Source of the DNA: Propionibacteriaceae bacterium
GTDB taxonomy: Bacteria > Actinomycetota > Actinomycetes > Propionibacteriales > Propionibacteriaceae
Reading direction: 5' to 3'
Assembly: GCA_017882685.1 (NCBI GenBank)
Contig: JADGPA010000081.1
Coordinates: 1 to 40,763, forward strand
Length of the DNA stretch: 40,763 bases
Shown here: positions 33,840-40,763 of the stretch, one piece after another
Numbering within the stretch: position 1 is the stretch's first letter
How the letters are laid out: each line of letters opens with the position of its first letter
Made by a program: the position numbers and the translations under genes
Notes under the pieces: model-generated
Told to the model about the DNA's origin: nothing
Databases searched by the model: none
The model's input: only the letters and a program-made list of their open reading frames with translations

Positions 33840-33869
33840 TTGTTAGCGCGCACACCATGCTGCAATGAT
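33840..33869 (+). promoter_or_regulatory. Promoter and third LacI-type site of the kinase gene
   Basis: TGTTAGCGCGCACA (33841-33854) keeps the TGT...ACA ends and the CG centre of the araD-side palindromes (10 of 14 matches). It overlaps a possible -35 TTGTTA, with AATGAT 18 bases further as a -10. Weaker than the other two sites. Confidence 0.4.
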
Positions 33870-33935
33870 TGCCTCAGTTCACTGGCTTGCTCGGGAAGCG
33901 ACCGCCGCGCCGAGCCACCAGAAGGAGGATCAACG

Positions 33936-35546
33936 ATGATCGACGGCCTGGCAGTCACCAGTATTCGCGAAGCGATCGAGGGCGGACGGACCGCCCTGGG
34001 CATCGAGTTCGGTTCGACAAGGATCAAGGCCGTCCTGGTCGGTCCCGACAACCAGCCGATCGCGACCGGCAGCCACGACTGGGAGAACCAGTTCGTGAAC
34101 CGGGTCTGGACCTATTCGGTGGATGCGGTCTGGGCCGGGCTGCAGGACTGCTACGCCTCCCTGGCCCGCGATGTCCAGGAGCGCTACGGCGTGCCGCTGG
34201 CAGGAGTCGGCGCTCTCGGCGTGTCGGCGATGATGCACGGCTACATGGCCTTCGACGCGGCTGGCGAGCTGTTGGTGCCGTTCCGGACGTGGCGCAACAC
34301 GATCACCGGTGAGGCGGCCGAGCAGCTCAGTGAGCTGTTCGGGCACAACATCCCGCAGCGCTGGAGCATCGCCCACCTGTACCAGGCGATCCTGAACGGC
34401 GAGGAGCATGTCGGCGCGATCGCCCACCTGAACACGCTGGCCGGATATGTGCACTGGAAGCTCACCTCGGAGCTGGTGCTCGGTGTCGGGGACGCCAGCG
34501 GCATGTTCCCGATCGACATCGCCACCGGCGGCTACAACGCTGCGATGGTGACCCAATTCGACGATTTGGTGGCGGCGAAGGGCTTCGACTGGACGCTGGG
34601 CGCCATCCTGCCCGACGTGCTGCCGGCCGGTGCCGCCGCCGGCACGCTGACCGAGGCCGGCGCCCGGCTCCTCGACCCCAGCGGGACGCTGCAGGCCGGC
34701 ATCCCGCTGTGCCCGCCCGAAGGTGATGCCGGCACCGGCATGGTGGCGACCAACTCTGTGGCCCGGCGCACCGGCAACGTCAGCGCCGGCACCTCGATCT
34801 TCGCGATGGTGGTGCTGGAGCACGAGTTGGCAGCCCGGCACTCCGAGCTCGACCTCGTCACCACACCGGCCGGCGACCTGGTGGCAATGGTGCACTGCAA
34901 CAACGGGGCCAGCGAGCTCAACGCCTGGGTCGGCCTGTTCGGCGAGTTCGCCACCCGGCTCGGTGCCGGCTCCGACGCGAACGCGATCTTCGAGACCCTC
35001 TTCCGTGCCGCACTCGAGGGCGAGGCCGACTGCGGTGGGCTGCTGTCCTTCAACTACCTCTCCGGTGAGCACATCACCGGCCTGCACGAGGGGCGTCCGC
35101 TGTTCACCCGCACCCCGGACAGCCAGTTCAGCCTTGCCAACTTCATGCGCACCCACCTGTACGCCTCGCTGTCGACGCTGCGGATCGGCATGAACGTCCT
35201 GCTCAAGGACGAAGCGGTCGAGCTGGACTCGATGTTCGCCCACGGCGGGCTGTTCAAGACCAAGGGCGTCGCCCAGCGCTTCCTCGCCGCAGCGCTCGAC
35301 ACGCAGGTCTCGGTCGGCGACATCGCCGGCGAGGGCGGTGCCTGGGGCATCGCGCTGCTGGCCGCCTACCTGCGCGACAAGGCCGAAGGCCAGGACCTGG
35401 CGTCCTACCTCGGTCAGGTGGTGTTCGCCGGCGCGGCGCTGGAATCGGTGGACCCCGACCCGGCCGACGTCGCCGGCTTCACCGCCTATGTGGAGCGGTT
35501 CACCACTGGCCTGCCGATCGAACAGGCTGCAGTCGCCCACAGCTGA
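33936..35546 (+). CDS. araB: FGGY-family carbohydrate kinase, probable L-ribulokinase
   Basis: A 536-residue FGGY kinase of the subgroup found in arabinose clusters of bifidobacteria and clostridia, not the classic E. coli AraB lineage. The N-terminal ATP/sugar domain begins [19 protein letters not shown] and includes [13 protein letters not shown]; the second domain has [14 protein letters not shown] and the C-terminal [20 protein letters not shown]. It would phosphorylate L-ribulose, filling the only step missing between araA and araD. Ribosome site GAAGGAGG lies 7 bases before the ATG. Xylulose kinase activity is the alternative. It is transcribed away from recO. Confidence 0.8.
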   Translation: MIDGLAVTSIREAIEGGRTALGIEFGSTRIKAVLVGPDNQPIATGSHDWENQFVNRVWTYSVDAVWAGLQDCYASLARDVQERYGVPLAGVGALGVSAMMHGYMAFDAAGELLVPFRTWRNTITGEAAEQLSELFGHNIPQRWSIAHLYQAILNGEEHVGAIAHLNTLAGYVHWKLTSELVLGVGDASGMFPIDIATGGYNAAMVTQFDDLVAAKGFDWTLGAILPDVLPAGAAAGTLTEAGARLLDPSGTLQAGIPLCPPEGDAGTGMVATNSVARRTGNVSAGTSIFAMVVLEHELAARHSELDLVTTPAGDLVAMVHCNNGASELNAWVGLFGEFATRLGAGSDANAIFETLFRAALEGEADCGGLLSFNYLSGEHITGLHEGRPLFTRTPDSQFSLANFMRTHLYASLSTLRIGMNVLLKDEAVELDSMFAHGGLFKTKGVAQRFLAAALDTQVSVGDIAGEGGAWGIALLAAYLRDKAEGQDLASYLGQVVFAGAALESVDPDPADVAGFTAYVERFTTGLPIEQAAVAHS

Positions 35547-35550
35547 GCCG

Positions 35551-35586
35551 TTCGCCGGCCGGGCGCGCCCGGCAGGCATCGGCGAA
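35551..35586 (+). terminator. Nested stem after the kinase gene
   Basis: Outer arms TTCGCCG / CGGCGAA enclose the palindrome GCCGGGCGCGCCCGGC, starting 5 bases after the stop codon. No T-tract. Confidence 0.55.
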
Positions 35587-35622
35587 TCTCCTGCGTTCGC
35601 GGCGGGCGTTTCGGGGTGGCCG

Positions 35623-35628
35623 TAGGCT
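35623..35628 (+). promoter_or_regulatory. -10 hexamer for the leaderless SIMPL gene
   Basis: TAGGCT, six bases before the ATG, with no Shine-Dalgarno between. Confidence 0.45.
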
Positions 35629-35634
35629 TCCGGG

Positions 35635-36255
35635 ATGGGTCTCCTTCGCGTCAGCGTCGACCACCTGGTCCGCATCTCGGCAACCTCAGCGCGCGTGCAC
35701 GCCCGCGTCCGCGGCTCCTCACTGGTCGCCACCGGCATCGCCGGTCGCAAGGCCGCGGAAGTGCGTGACGTAGTCGCAGCGCTCGCCGCCAGCGGGATCC
35801 GCGAGGACGTCGTCGAGGTGGCCGGCATCCGGCTCACCACCTCCGATGACCGCATCCTGCACAGCCAGAGCGTTGACATCCAGCTGGTGGTCACGGCCGA
35901 CACCGACCAGTTGCCCGACGTGCTCGGCGCGCTCGCGGACCGTCCCGGCGTTGCGGTGGAGCACCTGGAGTGGGTCTACGACGAGTTCGAGGCCAGCATC
36001 ACCGCCGCGGCAGAGGCGATGACCAAGGCACGGCGCAAGGCCGAGGCGATCGCTGCGGCCGCAGGGCTTGAAGTGACCGGCATCGCCACCGCGAGCGACT
36101 CCTGGACCATGCCGCAGGCTCAGGTGCAGCTGGCCGATTCTCCGATGACGTACGCCGCCCGCGCCAGTTCGGCGCCACTCGATCTCGGGGTGGAAATCAA
36201 CACAACCACGGAGCTGTCTACGCACCTCAGCGTGGATTTCGAGTTGTCACCATAG
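35635..36255 (+). CDS. SIMPL-domain (DUF541) protein
   Basis: A 206-residue SIMPL protein. The family's ABC-like architecture shows in VDIQLVVTADTDQLPDVLGAL, the helix ASITAAAEAMTKARRKAEAIAAAAGL, and GVEINTTTELSTHLSVDFEL at the end. Relatives such as E. coli YggE and BP26 sit in the periplasm; this one has no signal peptide and starts MGLLRVSVDH, so it is likely cytosolic. Family function is poorly known (stress links). The stop codon TAG is also the first half of the next gene's -10. Confidence 0.82.
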   Translation: MGLLRVSVDHLVRISATSARVHARVRGSSLVATGIAGRKAAEVRDVVAALAASGIREDVVEVAGIRLTTSDDRILHSQSVDIQLVVTADTDQLPDVLGALADRPGVAVEHLEWVYDEFEASITAAAEAMTKARRKAEAIAAAAGLEVTGIATASDSWTMPQAQVQLADSPMTYAARASSAPLDLGVEINTTTELSTHLSVDFELSP

Positions 36256-36258
36256 GCT
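36253..36258 (+). promoter_or_regulatory. -10 hexamer for the leaderless aldo/keto reductase
   Basis: TAGGCT, six bases before the ATG. It begins with the TAG stop of the SIMPL gene, so the two signals share bases. Confidence 0.45.
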
Positions 36259-36264
36259 GGGGCC

Positions 36265-37203
36265 ATGCATCGCATCTCGACGTTGAGAGTGTCTCCGATC
36301 TGCCTCGGTGGGAACGTGTTCGGGTGGACGGCGGATCCGGAGAATACGCAGGCCATTCTCGACGCCTTCCTCGAAGGTGGCGGTAACTTCATCGACACCG
36401 CCGATGTCTATTCGGCATGGGTCCCGGGCCACCGCGGCGGGGAGTCCGAGAGCCTGATCGGCGGTTGGCTGGGCCACCGTGCCAACCGGGACAAGGTCGT
36501 GATCGCCACCAAGGTGGCCAAGCACCCCATCCACCGTGGGTTGCGTCCCGCGAACCTCAAGATCTGCCTTGACGGCTCACGGCGACGGCTCGGCACCGAG
36601 GTCATCGACTTGTACTACGCGCACGAGGACGACGCACATGTGCCGATCGCCGAATGGGTCGGCGCGTTCGACCAGATGATCCAGCACGGCGCGATCAAGC
36701 ACTGGGGATTGTCGAACTTCACCCTCGCCCGCACGCAGGAGGTCATCGAAGTTGCCACCCGTGAGGGCCTGGCGCTGCCGGTTGCGGTGCAGCCGGGCTA
36801 CAACCTTGTACACCGTGGCGAGGTGGAGACCAGCGGTCTCGGCGCCTTCTGCGTCGAGCACAAGCTGGCGCTGGTGCCCTACTACGGGCTCGCCTCCGGG
36901 TTCCTCACGGGCAAGTACGCGCGCGGCGAGCACGTCCACGGGCCGCGGGCGGGACGGGTGAAGACCTACGCCACCGACGAGGGCTTCGCCGTTGTCGACG
37001 AGGTGGTCGCGATCGCAGACGAACTAGGCGTCGATCCGGCCACGGTCGCCCTTGCCTGGTTGCGCCAGCAGCCCGGCGTCGTCGCGCCGATCGCCTCGGT
37101 GAGTTCCGCGGACCAGCTGCCGGCGATCCTCGCAGCGGCCGAACTGAAGCTGTCGCGCTCGCAGGTCAACCGGCTGACGAAGGTCTCTGCGCCCTTCTGC
37201 TGA
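36265..37203 (+). CDS. Aldo/keto reductase
   Basis: A 312-residue NADPH-dependent AKR-family barrel that reduces aldehydes and ketones. The catalytic tetrad is complete: Asp and Tyr in NFIDTADVYS, Lys in VIATKVAKH, His in LYYAHEDD. Cofactor-binding parts at the C terminus are IASVSSADQL and related segments. The sequence is of the YghZ/YajO-like AKR group with no obvious substrate. It ends in a 19-bp terminator stem facing hsp20. Confidence 0.88.
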   Translation: MHRISTLRVSPICLGGNVFGWTADPENTQAILDAFLEGGGNFIDTADVYSAWVPGHRGGESESLIGGWLGHRANRDKVVIATKVAKHPIHRGLRPANLKICLDGSRRRLGTEVIDLYYAHEDDAHVPIAEWVGAFDQMIQHGAIKHWGLSNFTLARTQEVIEVATREGLALPVAVQPGYNLVHRGEVETSGLGAFCVEHKLALVPYYGLASGFLTGKYARGEHVHGPRAGRVKTYATDEGFAVVDEVVAIADELGVDPATVALAWLRQQPGVVAPIASVSSADQLPAILAAAELKLSRSQVNRLTKVSAPFC

Positions 37204-37210
37204 GCAACCG

Positions 37211-37252
37211 CGTACGTGCCGCCGTCCGACTGATCGGACGGCGGCACGTACG
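37211..37252. terminator. 19-bp perfect terminator stem
   Basis: Exact inverted repeat (core GTGCCGCCGTCCGA) with a 4-nt loop, eight bases after the aldo/keto reductase stop and 24 before the hsp20 stop. On the plus strand TCTTT follows. Serves both convergent genes. Confidence 0.8.
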
Positions 37253-37276
37253 GCGTCTTTGCCGGGTCCCCCGGGC

Positions 37277-37708
37277 TCAGCTGTCGACACTGCCCTCGAT
37301 CTGGGTCGTCCCGCCGCTGTGGGCAACGGCAATCTTGCGGGGCTTGGCCCCCTCGGCGACAGGGATCCGCAGGCTCAGCACACCGTCACGGTACTCCGCG
37401 CCGATCTTGTCCAGGGCCACGCCGTAGCCAAGAGTCAACTGGCGCGCAAACGTGCCGGTTGGGCGCTCGCGCACCAGCCACTTCTGCTCGTCGGTGGTCT
37501 CAGCAATGCGCTGCGCACGCACGGTCAGAGTGCGGTCGTCCACATCGACGTCGATCGATGCGGGGTCGACGCCGGGCAGGTCGACGCAGGCGACGAAGAC
37601 GTCACCGTCGCGGTACAGGTCCATCGGCATGGCGGCGCTGGCAGGCGTCCGGGCGACGTCGGAGAACCACCTGTCCACCTGGGTGAAGGGATCGAATGCT
37701 CGTGCCAT
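37277..37708 (-). CDS. hsp20: Small heat-shock protein, Hsp20/alpha-crystallin
   Basis: A 143-residue sHSP that holds unfolding proteins without ATP. The alpha-crystallin domain covers about residues 30-130: MDLYRDGDVFVACVDLPGVDP, LTVRAQR and the signature GVLSLRIPVAE. A flexible C-terminal tail follows (GGTTQIEGSVDS). ATG at MARAFDPF chosen; the track's 12 extra residues reach towards the operator. A CIRCE box and a HAIR-like box lie upstream, so both HrcA and HspR may control it. A possible promoter is TTGAAA-N17-CAGACT. Confidence 0.93.
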   Translation of the reverse strand: MARAFDPFTQVDRWFSDVARTPASAAMPMDLYRDGDVFVACVDLPGVDPASIDVDVDDRTLTVRAQRIAETTDEQKWLVRERPTGTFARQLTLGYGVALDKIGAEYRDGVLSLRIPVAEGAKPRKIAVAHSGGTTQIEGSVDS

Positions 37709-37731
37709 CTGGCTCACTTCCTCTCGTTTGG

Positions 37732-37758
37732 TTGGCACTCTCACTATCCGAGTGCTAA
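37732..37758 (-). promoter_or_regulatory. CIRCE element (HrcA operator)
   Basis: TTGGCACTC-N9-GAGTGCTAA, 17 of 18 bases of the CIRCE consensus. It lies 24 bases before the hsp20 ATG, downstream of the presumed -10, where HrcA binding would block transcription. Confidence 0.9.
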
Positions 37759-37795
37759 CTCCAGTCTGCGACAGTCTGGCGATGATTTCAAGAGA

Positions 37796-37816
37796 GTTGA
37801 GCCGAACACACTCAAC
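37796..37816. promoter_or_regulatory. HAIR-like element (HspR operator)
   Basis: GTTGAGC-N7-ACTCAAC, 11 of 14 bases of the HAIR consensus CTTGAGT-N7-ACTCAAG. It lies just upstream of the presumed -35 of hsp20 and 56 bases before uppS. Confidence 0.6.
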
Positions 37817-37859
37817 TTGTTCGCGGGGTGGCGGACGCCGGCATCCGTCCCTGCTCGTT

Positions 37860-37865
37860 TAGGCT
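37860..37865 (+). promoter_or_regulatory. -10 hexamer for leaderless uppS
   Basis: TAGGCT, exactly six bases before the uppS GTG, with no Shine-Dalgarno between. Same layout as the SIMPL and aldo/keto reductase genes. Confidence 0.45.
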
Positions 37866-37871
37866 GCTGGG

Positions 37872-38660
37872 GTGGCGAAGCGCAAGGAGATCCGTCCACC
37901 GGCACCCCACCCCTCCGGGGCCAGGCCTCCGGTCATCGACGCGCGGGCCCTTCCCCGCCACGTCGCGATCGTGATGGACGGCAACGGCCGCTGGGCGAAA
38001 GCGCGGAACCTGCCACGCACCGATGGCCACGCCCGCGGCGAGGATGCGCTGTTCGACGTGATCGAGGGCGCCGTCGAGCTCGGCATCAAGAACCTCTCCG
38101 CCTACGCCTTCTCCACCGAGAACTGGCGCCGCTCTCCCGACGAGGTGCGCTGGCTAATGGGGTTCAACCGCGACGTCATCCATCGTCGCCGCGACCAGCT
38201 GGACGCCCTGGGCGTGCGCATCCGGTGGGCCGGGCGCTCTCCGAAGCTGTGGCGCAGCGTGATCAGCGAGCTGCAGGACGCGGAGCGGCAGAGCGCCGAC
38301 AACAACGTGCTGACCCTGCAGTTCTGCGTGAATTACGGCGGACGCGCCGAAATCGTCGACGCCGCCCGCGCCATCGCAGAGGCGGCCGTGCGCGGGGAGC
38401 TCGACCCGTCCCGACTCACCGAGGCCAGGTTCCGGCGCTTCCTCGACGAGCCGGAGATCCCCGACGTCGACCTGTTCATCCGCTCCTCCGGCGAGCAGCG
38501 CACGTCCAACTTCCTGTTGTGGCAGTCTGCCTACGCCGAGATGGTGTTCATGGACCGGCTGTGGCCCGACTTCGACCGCAGGGACCTGTGGCGAGCGGTG
38601 GAGGACTACGCACAGCGCGACCGTCGTTACGGCGGCGCCCAACCGAACGTTGTCGGCTGA
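37872..38660 (+). CDS. uppS: Isoprenyl transferase (polyprenyl diphosphate synthase)
   Basis: A 262-residue cis-prenyltransferase making the C50-C55 lipid carrier for cell wall synthesis. The catalytic Asp36 is in [14 protein letters not shown]; later motifs are [24 protein letters not shown] and [24 protein letters not shown]. Actinobacterial homologues make decaprenyl or nonaprenyl products; product length cannot be read here. GTG start. The stop codon overlaps the ATG of the ApbE gene by one base (TGATG), so the two are co-translated. Confidence 0.95.
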   Translation: MAKRKEIRPPAPHPSGARPPVIDARALPRHVAIVMDGNGRWAKARNLPRTDGHARGEDALFDVIEGAVELGIKNLSAYAFSTENWRRSPDEVRWLMGFNRDVIHRRRDQLDALGVRIRWAGRSPKLWRSVISELQDAERQSADNNVLTLQFCVNYGGRAEIVDAARAIAEAAVRGELDPSRLTEARFRRFLDEPEIPDVDLFIRSSGEQRTSNFLLWQSAYAEMVFMDRLWPDFDRRDLWRAVEDYAQRDRRYGGAQPNVVG

Positions 38661-39607
38661 TGCCGTTCGTCGCGATCCATTCCCCGATTCTGGGGACGGA
38701 TGTGGAGATCCGGGTAGACGCAGATCCGGAGGCCGCGCTCGCAGCCGACGCTGCTGTGGTGGCTGAGTTCGAGCGGTTGACAGCGGTCTTCTCGATCTAT
38801 GACGAGTCCAGTGAACTGTCGCGCTGGCGTCGCGGCGACGTCGATGGCTGCTCCTCCGAATTGACCGAGGTGCTGGCGGCCGCACAAGCCTGGCATGCGG
38901 CCAGCGGGGGCGCCTTCCACCCCGCGATCCAGCAGTTGCAGCGACGCTGGCAGCGTGCTGCCGCCGAGGACGTTCTGCCCGACCCGGCCGAGCTTGCCGA
39001 GCTGGCTGCCGCCTGCGCCACCCTGCCTTTCACGGTCGCCGATGGCCGGACGGAGCGGATCGCCGACTGCTCCGGGGTCGACCTGAACGCCATAGCCAAG
39101 GGCTACATGGTGGATCGGGCGGCGCTGACCGCCTCCGCCGTCCCTTCTGTGGACGCGGTGATGATCAACGCCGGCGGAGACCTCCGCCATCTGGGGGAAG
39201 GTTCCGTCCTGGTGGGAATCGAGGATCCGGCAGCGCCTTTCGGGGGAACTGCTCCTCGATGGCGGGTCCAGCTGGCCCGAGCCGGCCTGTCAACGTCCGG
39301 GGGGGCGAAGCAGGGATTCGCGGTCGCGGGTCAGTCGTACGCGCGAGTCATCGACCCGAGGACCGGCTGGCCGGTGACCAACACAACGTCGGCATCGGTG
39401 GTTGCCCCCGACGCGATGACGGCGGACGCCCTTTCCACGGTCCTTCGCGTCCTGCCGCCGGTGGAGGCGTTGGCCCTGGCCGAGGCGGAAGGCTGGGCCT
39501 GCCTCCTGGTCGGAGCAGACGGCGGCGAGAAGATGAGCCTCACCTGGCCGGCTACAGATCGCCAGAGCACCTCGGAGGACGAGCCCGATGCCAATCGGCG
39601 CGAATGA
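38660..39607 (+). CDS. Second ApbE-family FMN transferase
   Basis: A 315-residue ApbE. Motifs: DLNAIAKGYMVDRA (141-154), NAGGDLRHL (170-178), LSTSGGAKQGF (210-220), IDPRTGWPV (231-239) and TADALST (Asp256, metal). No signal peptide or lipobox. It is more canonical than the first ApbE of this window, but no FMN-binding protein lies beside it, so its target must be elsewhere (NqrC/RnfG, a urocanate/fumarate-reductase type, or the protein at 9224). Coupled with uppS by a one-base overlap. The longer track ORF is an artefact of the open frame in uppS. Confidence 0.92.
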   Translation: MPFVAIHSPILGTDVEIRVDADPEAALAADAAVVAEFERLTAVFSIYDESSELSRWRRGDVDGCSSELTEVLAAAQAWHAASGGAFHPAIQQLQRRWQRAAAEDVLPDPAELAELAAACATLPFTVADGRTERIADCSGVDLNAIAKGYMVDRAALTASAVPSVDAVMINAGGDLRHLGEGSVLVGIEDPAAPFGGTAPRWRVQLARAGLSTSGGAKQGFAVAGQSYARVIDPRTGWPVTNTTSASVVAPDAMTADALSTVLRVLPPVEALALAEAEGWACLLVGADGGEKMSLTWPATDRQSTSEDEPDANRRE

Positions 39608-39633
39608 AGGTCATCCGGAGGTGACTGCTGTGC

Positions 39634-40763
<1,130 letters not shown>

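Noticed and set aside
33930-35903. 657-residue minus-strand ORF
   Set aside because: Antisense to the FGGY kinase gene; the kinase motifs decide the strand.

Overview
This is a high-GC actinobacterial chromosome segment. The evidence is the codon bias, frequent GTG starts, TANNNT-type -10 hexamers directly in front of start codons, a CIRCE box and a HAIR-like site at hsp20, and the dgt/dnaG and recO/uppS neighbourhoods. A member of the Propionibacteriaceae or a relative is my guess, from general gene style only. No rRNA, tRNA, CRISPR array, prophage or IS element was recognised. The window is mostly housekeeping plus carbohydrate-uptake DNA with a few accessory patches.

Layout. 0-8.4 kb: an orphan LuxR-type regulator, a small lipoprotein, an MFS exporter, a beta-hydroxyacid dehydrogenase, a TauE/SafE permease whose start is unclear, and an ABC exporter (ATPase plus permease). 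8.4-12.1 kb (minus strand): a sigma-70 family factor followed by a membrane flavocytochrome-like reductase, a membrane-anchored FMN-binding protein and the ApbE flavin transferase that would flavinylate it. 12.2-16.7 kb (minus): dgt, an MFS transporter and dnaG. 16.7-17.6 kb: a Q/P/Y/G-repeat membrane protein. 17.6-18.3 kb: a non-coding stretch rich in dyads, ending in a promoter/operator and a possible leaderless small ORF. 18.3-20.8 kb: nagZ and a ROK sugar kinase, probably for peptidoglycan sugar recycling. 20.8-24.0 kb: dusB, pcm and glyS. 24.1-26.3 kb: a monooxygenase-like small protein, a wrecked phosphotransferase pseudogene, and an HxlR regulator divergent from a cytoplasmic trypsin/PDZ protease.

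26.4-35.5 kb is an L-arabinose locus. araD, araA, a ChvE-type binding protein, a two-NBD ATPase and a permease lie on the minus strand. recO follows, then an FGGY ribulokinase-like gene on the plus strand. Both sides carry LacI-type 14-bp palindromes although no LacI gene is in the window. 35.6-39.6 kb: a SIMPL-domain protein, an aldo/keto reductase, hsp20 under a CIRCE box plus a HAIR-like site, uppS, and a second ApbE. The right end holds the 3' part of argG.

The most notable signals are regulatory. They are: a nagZ promoter whose operator covers the -10 and which leads into a 30-codon leaderless ORF ending in an ATGA overlap with nagZ; a perfect 23-bp inverted repeat at the presumed 5' end of the dusB mRNA; a repeated -10-N6-start arrangement indicating leaderless mRNAs; and a sigma-factor leader in which a hairpin covers the ribosome site.
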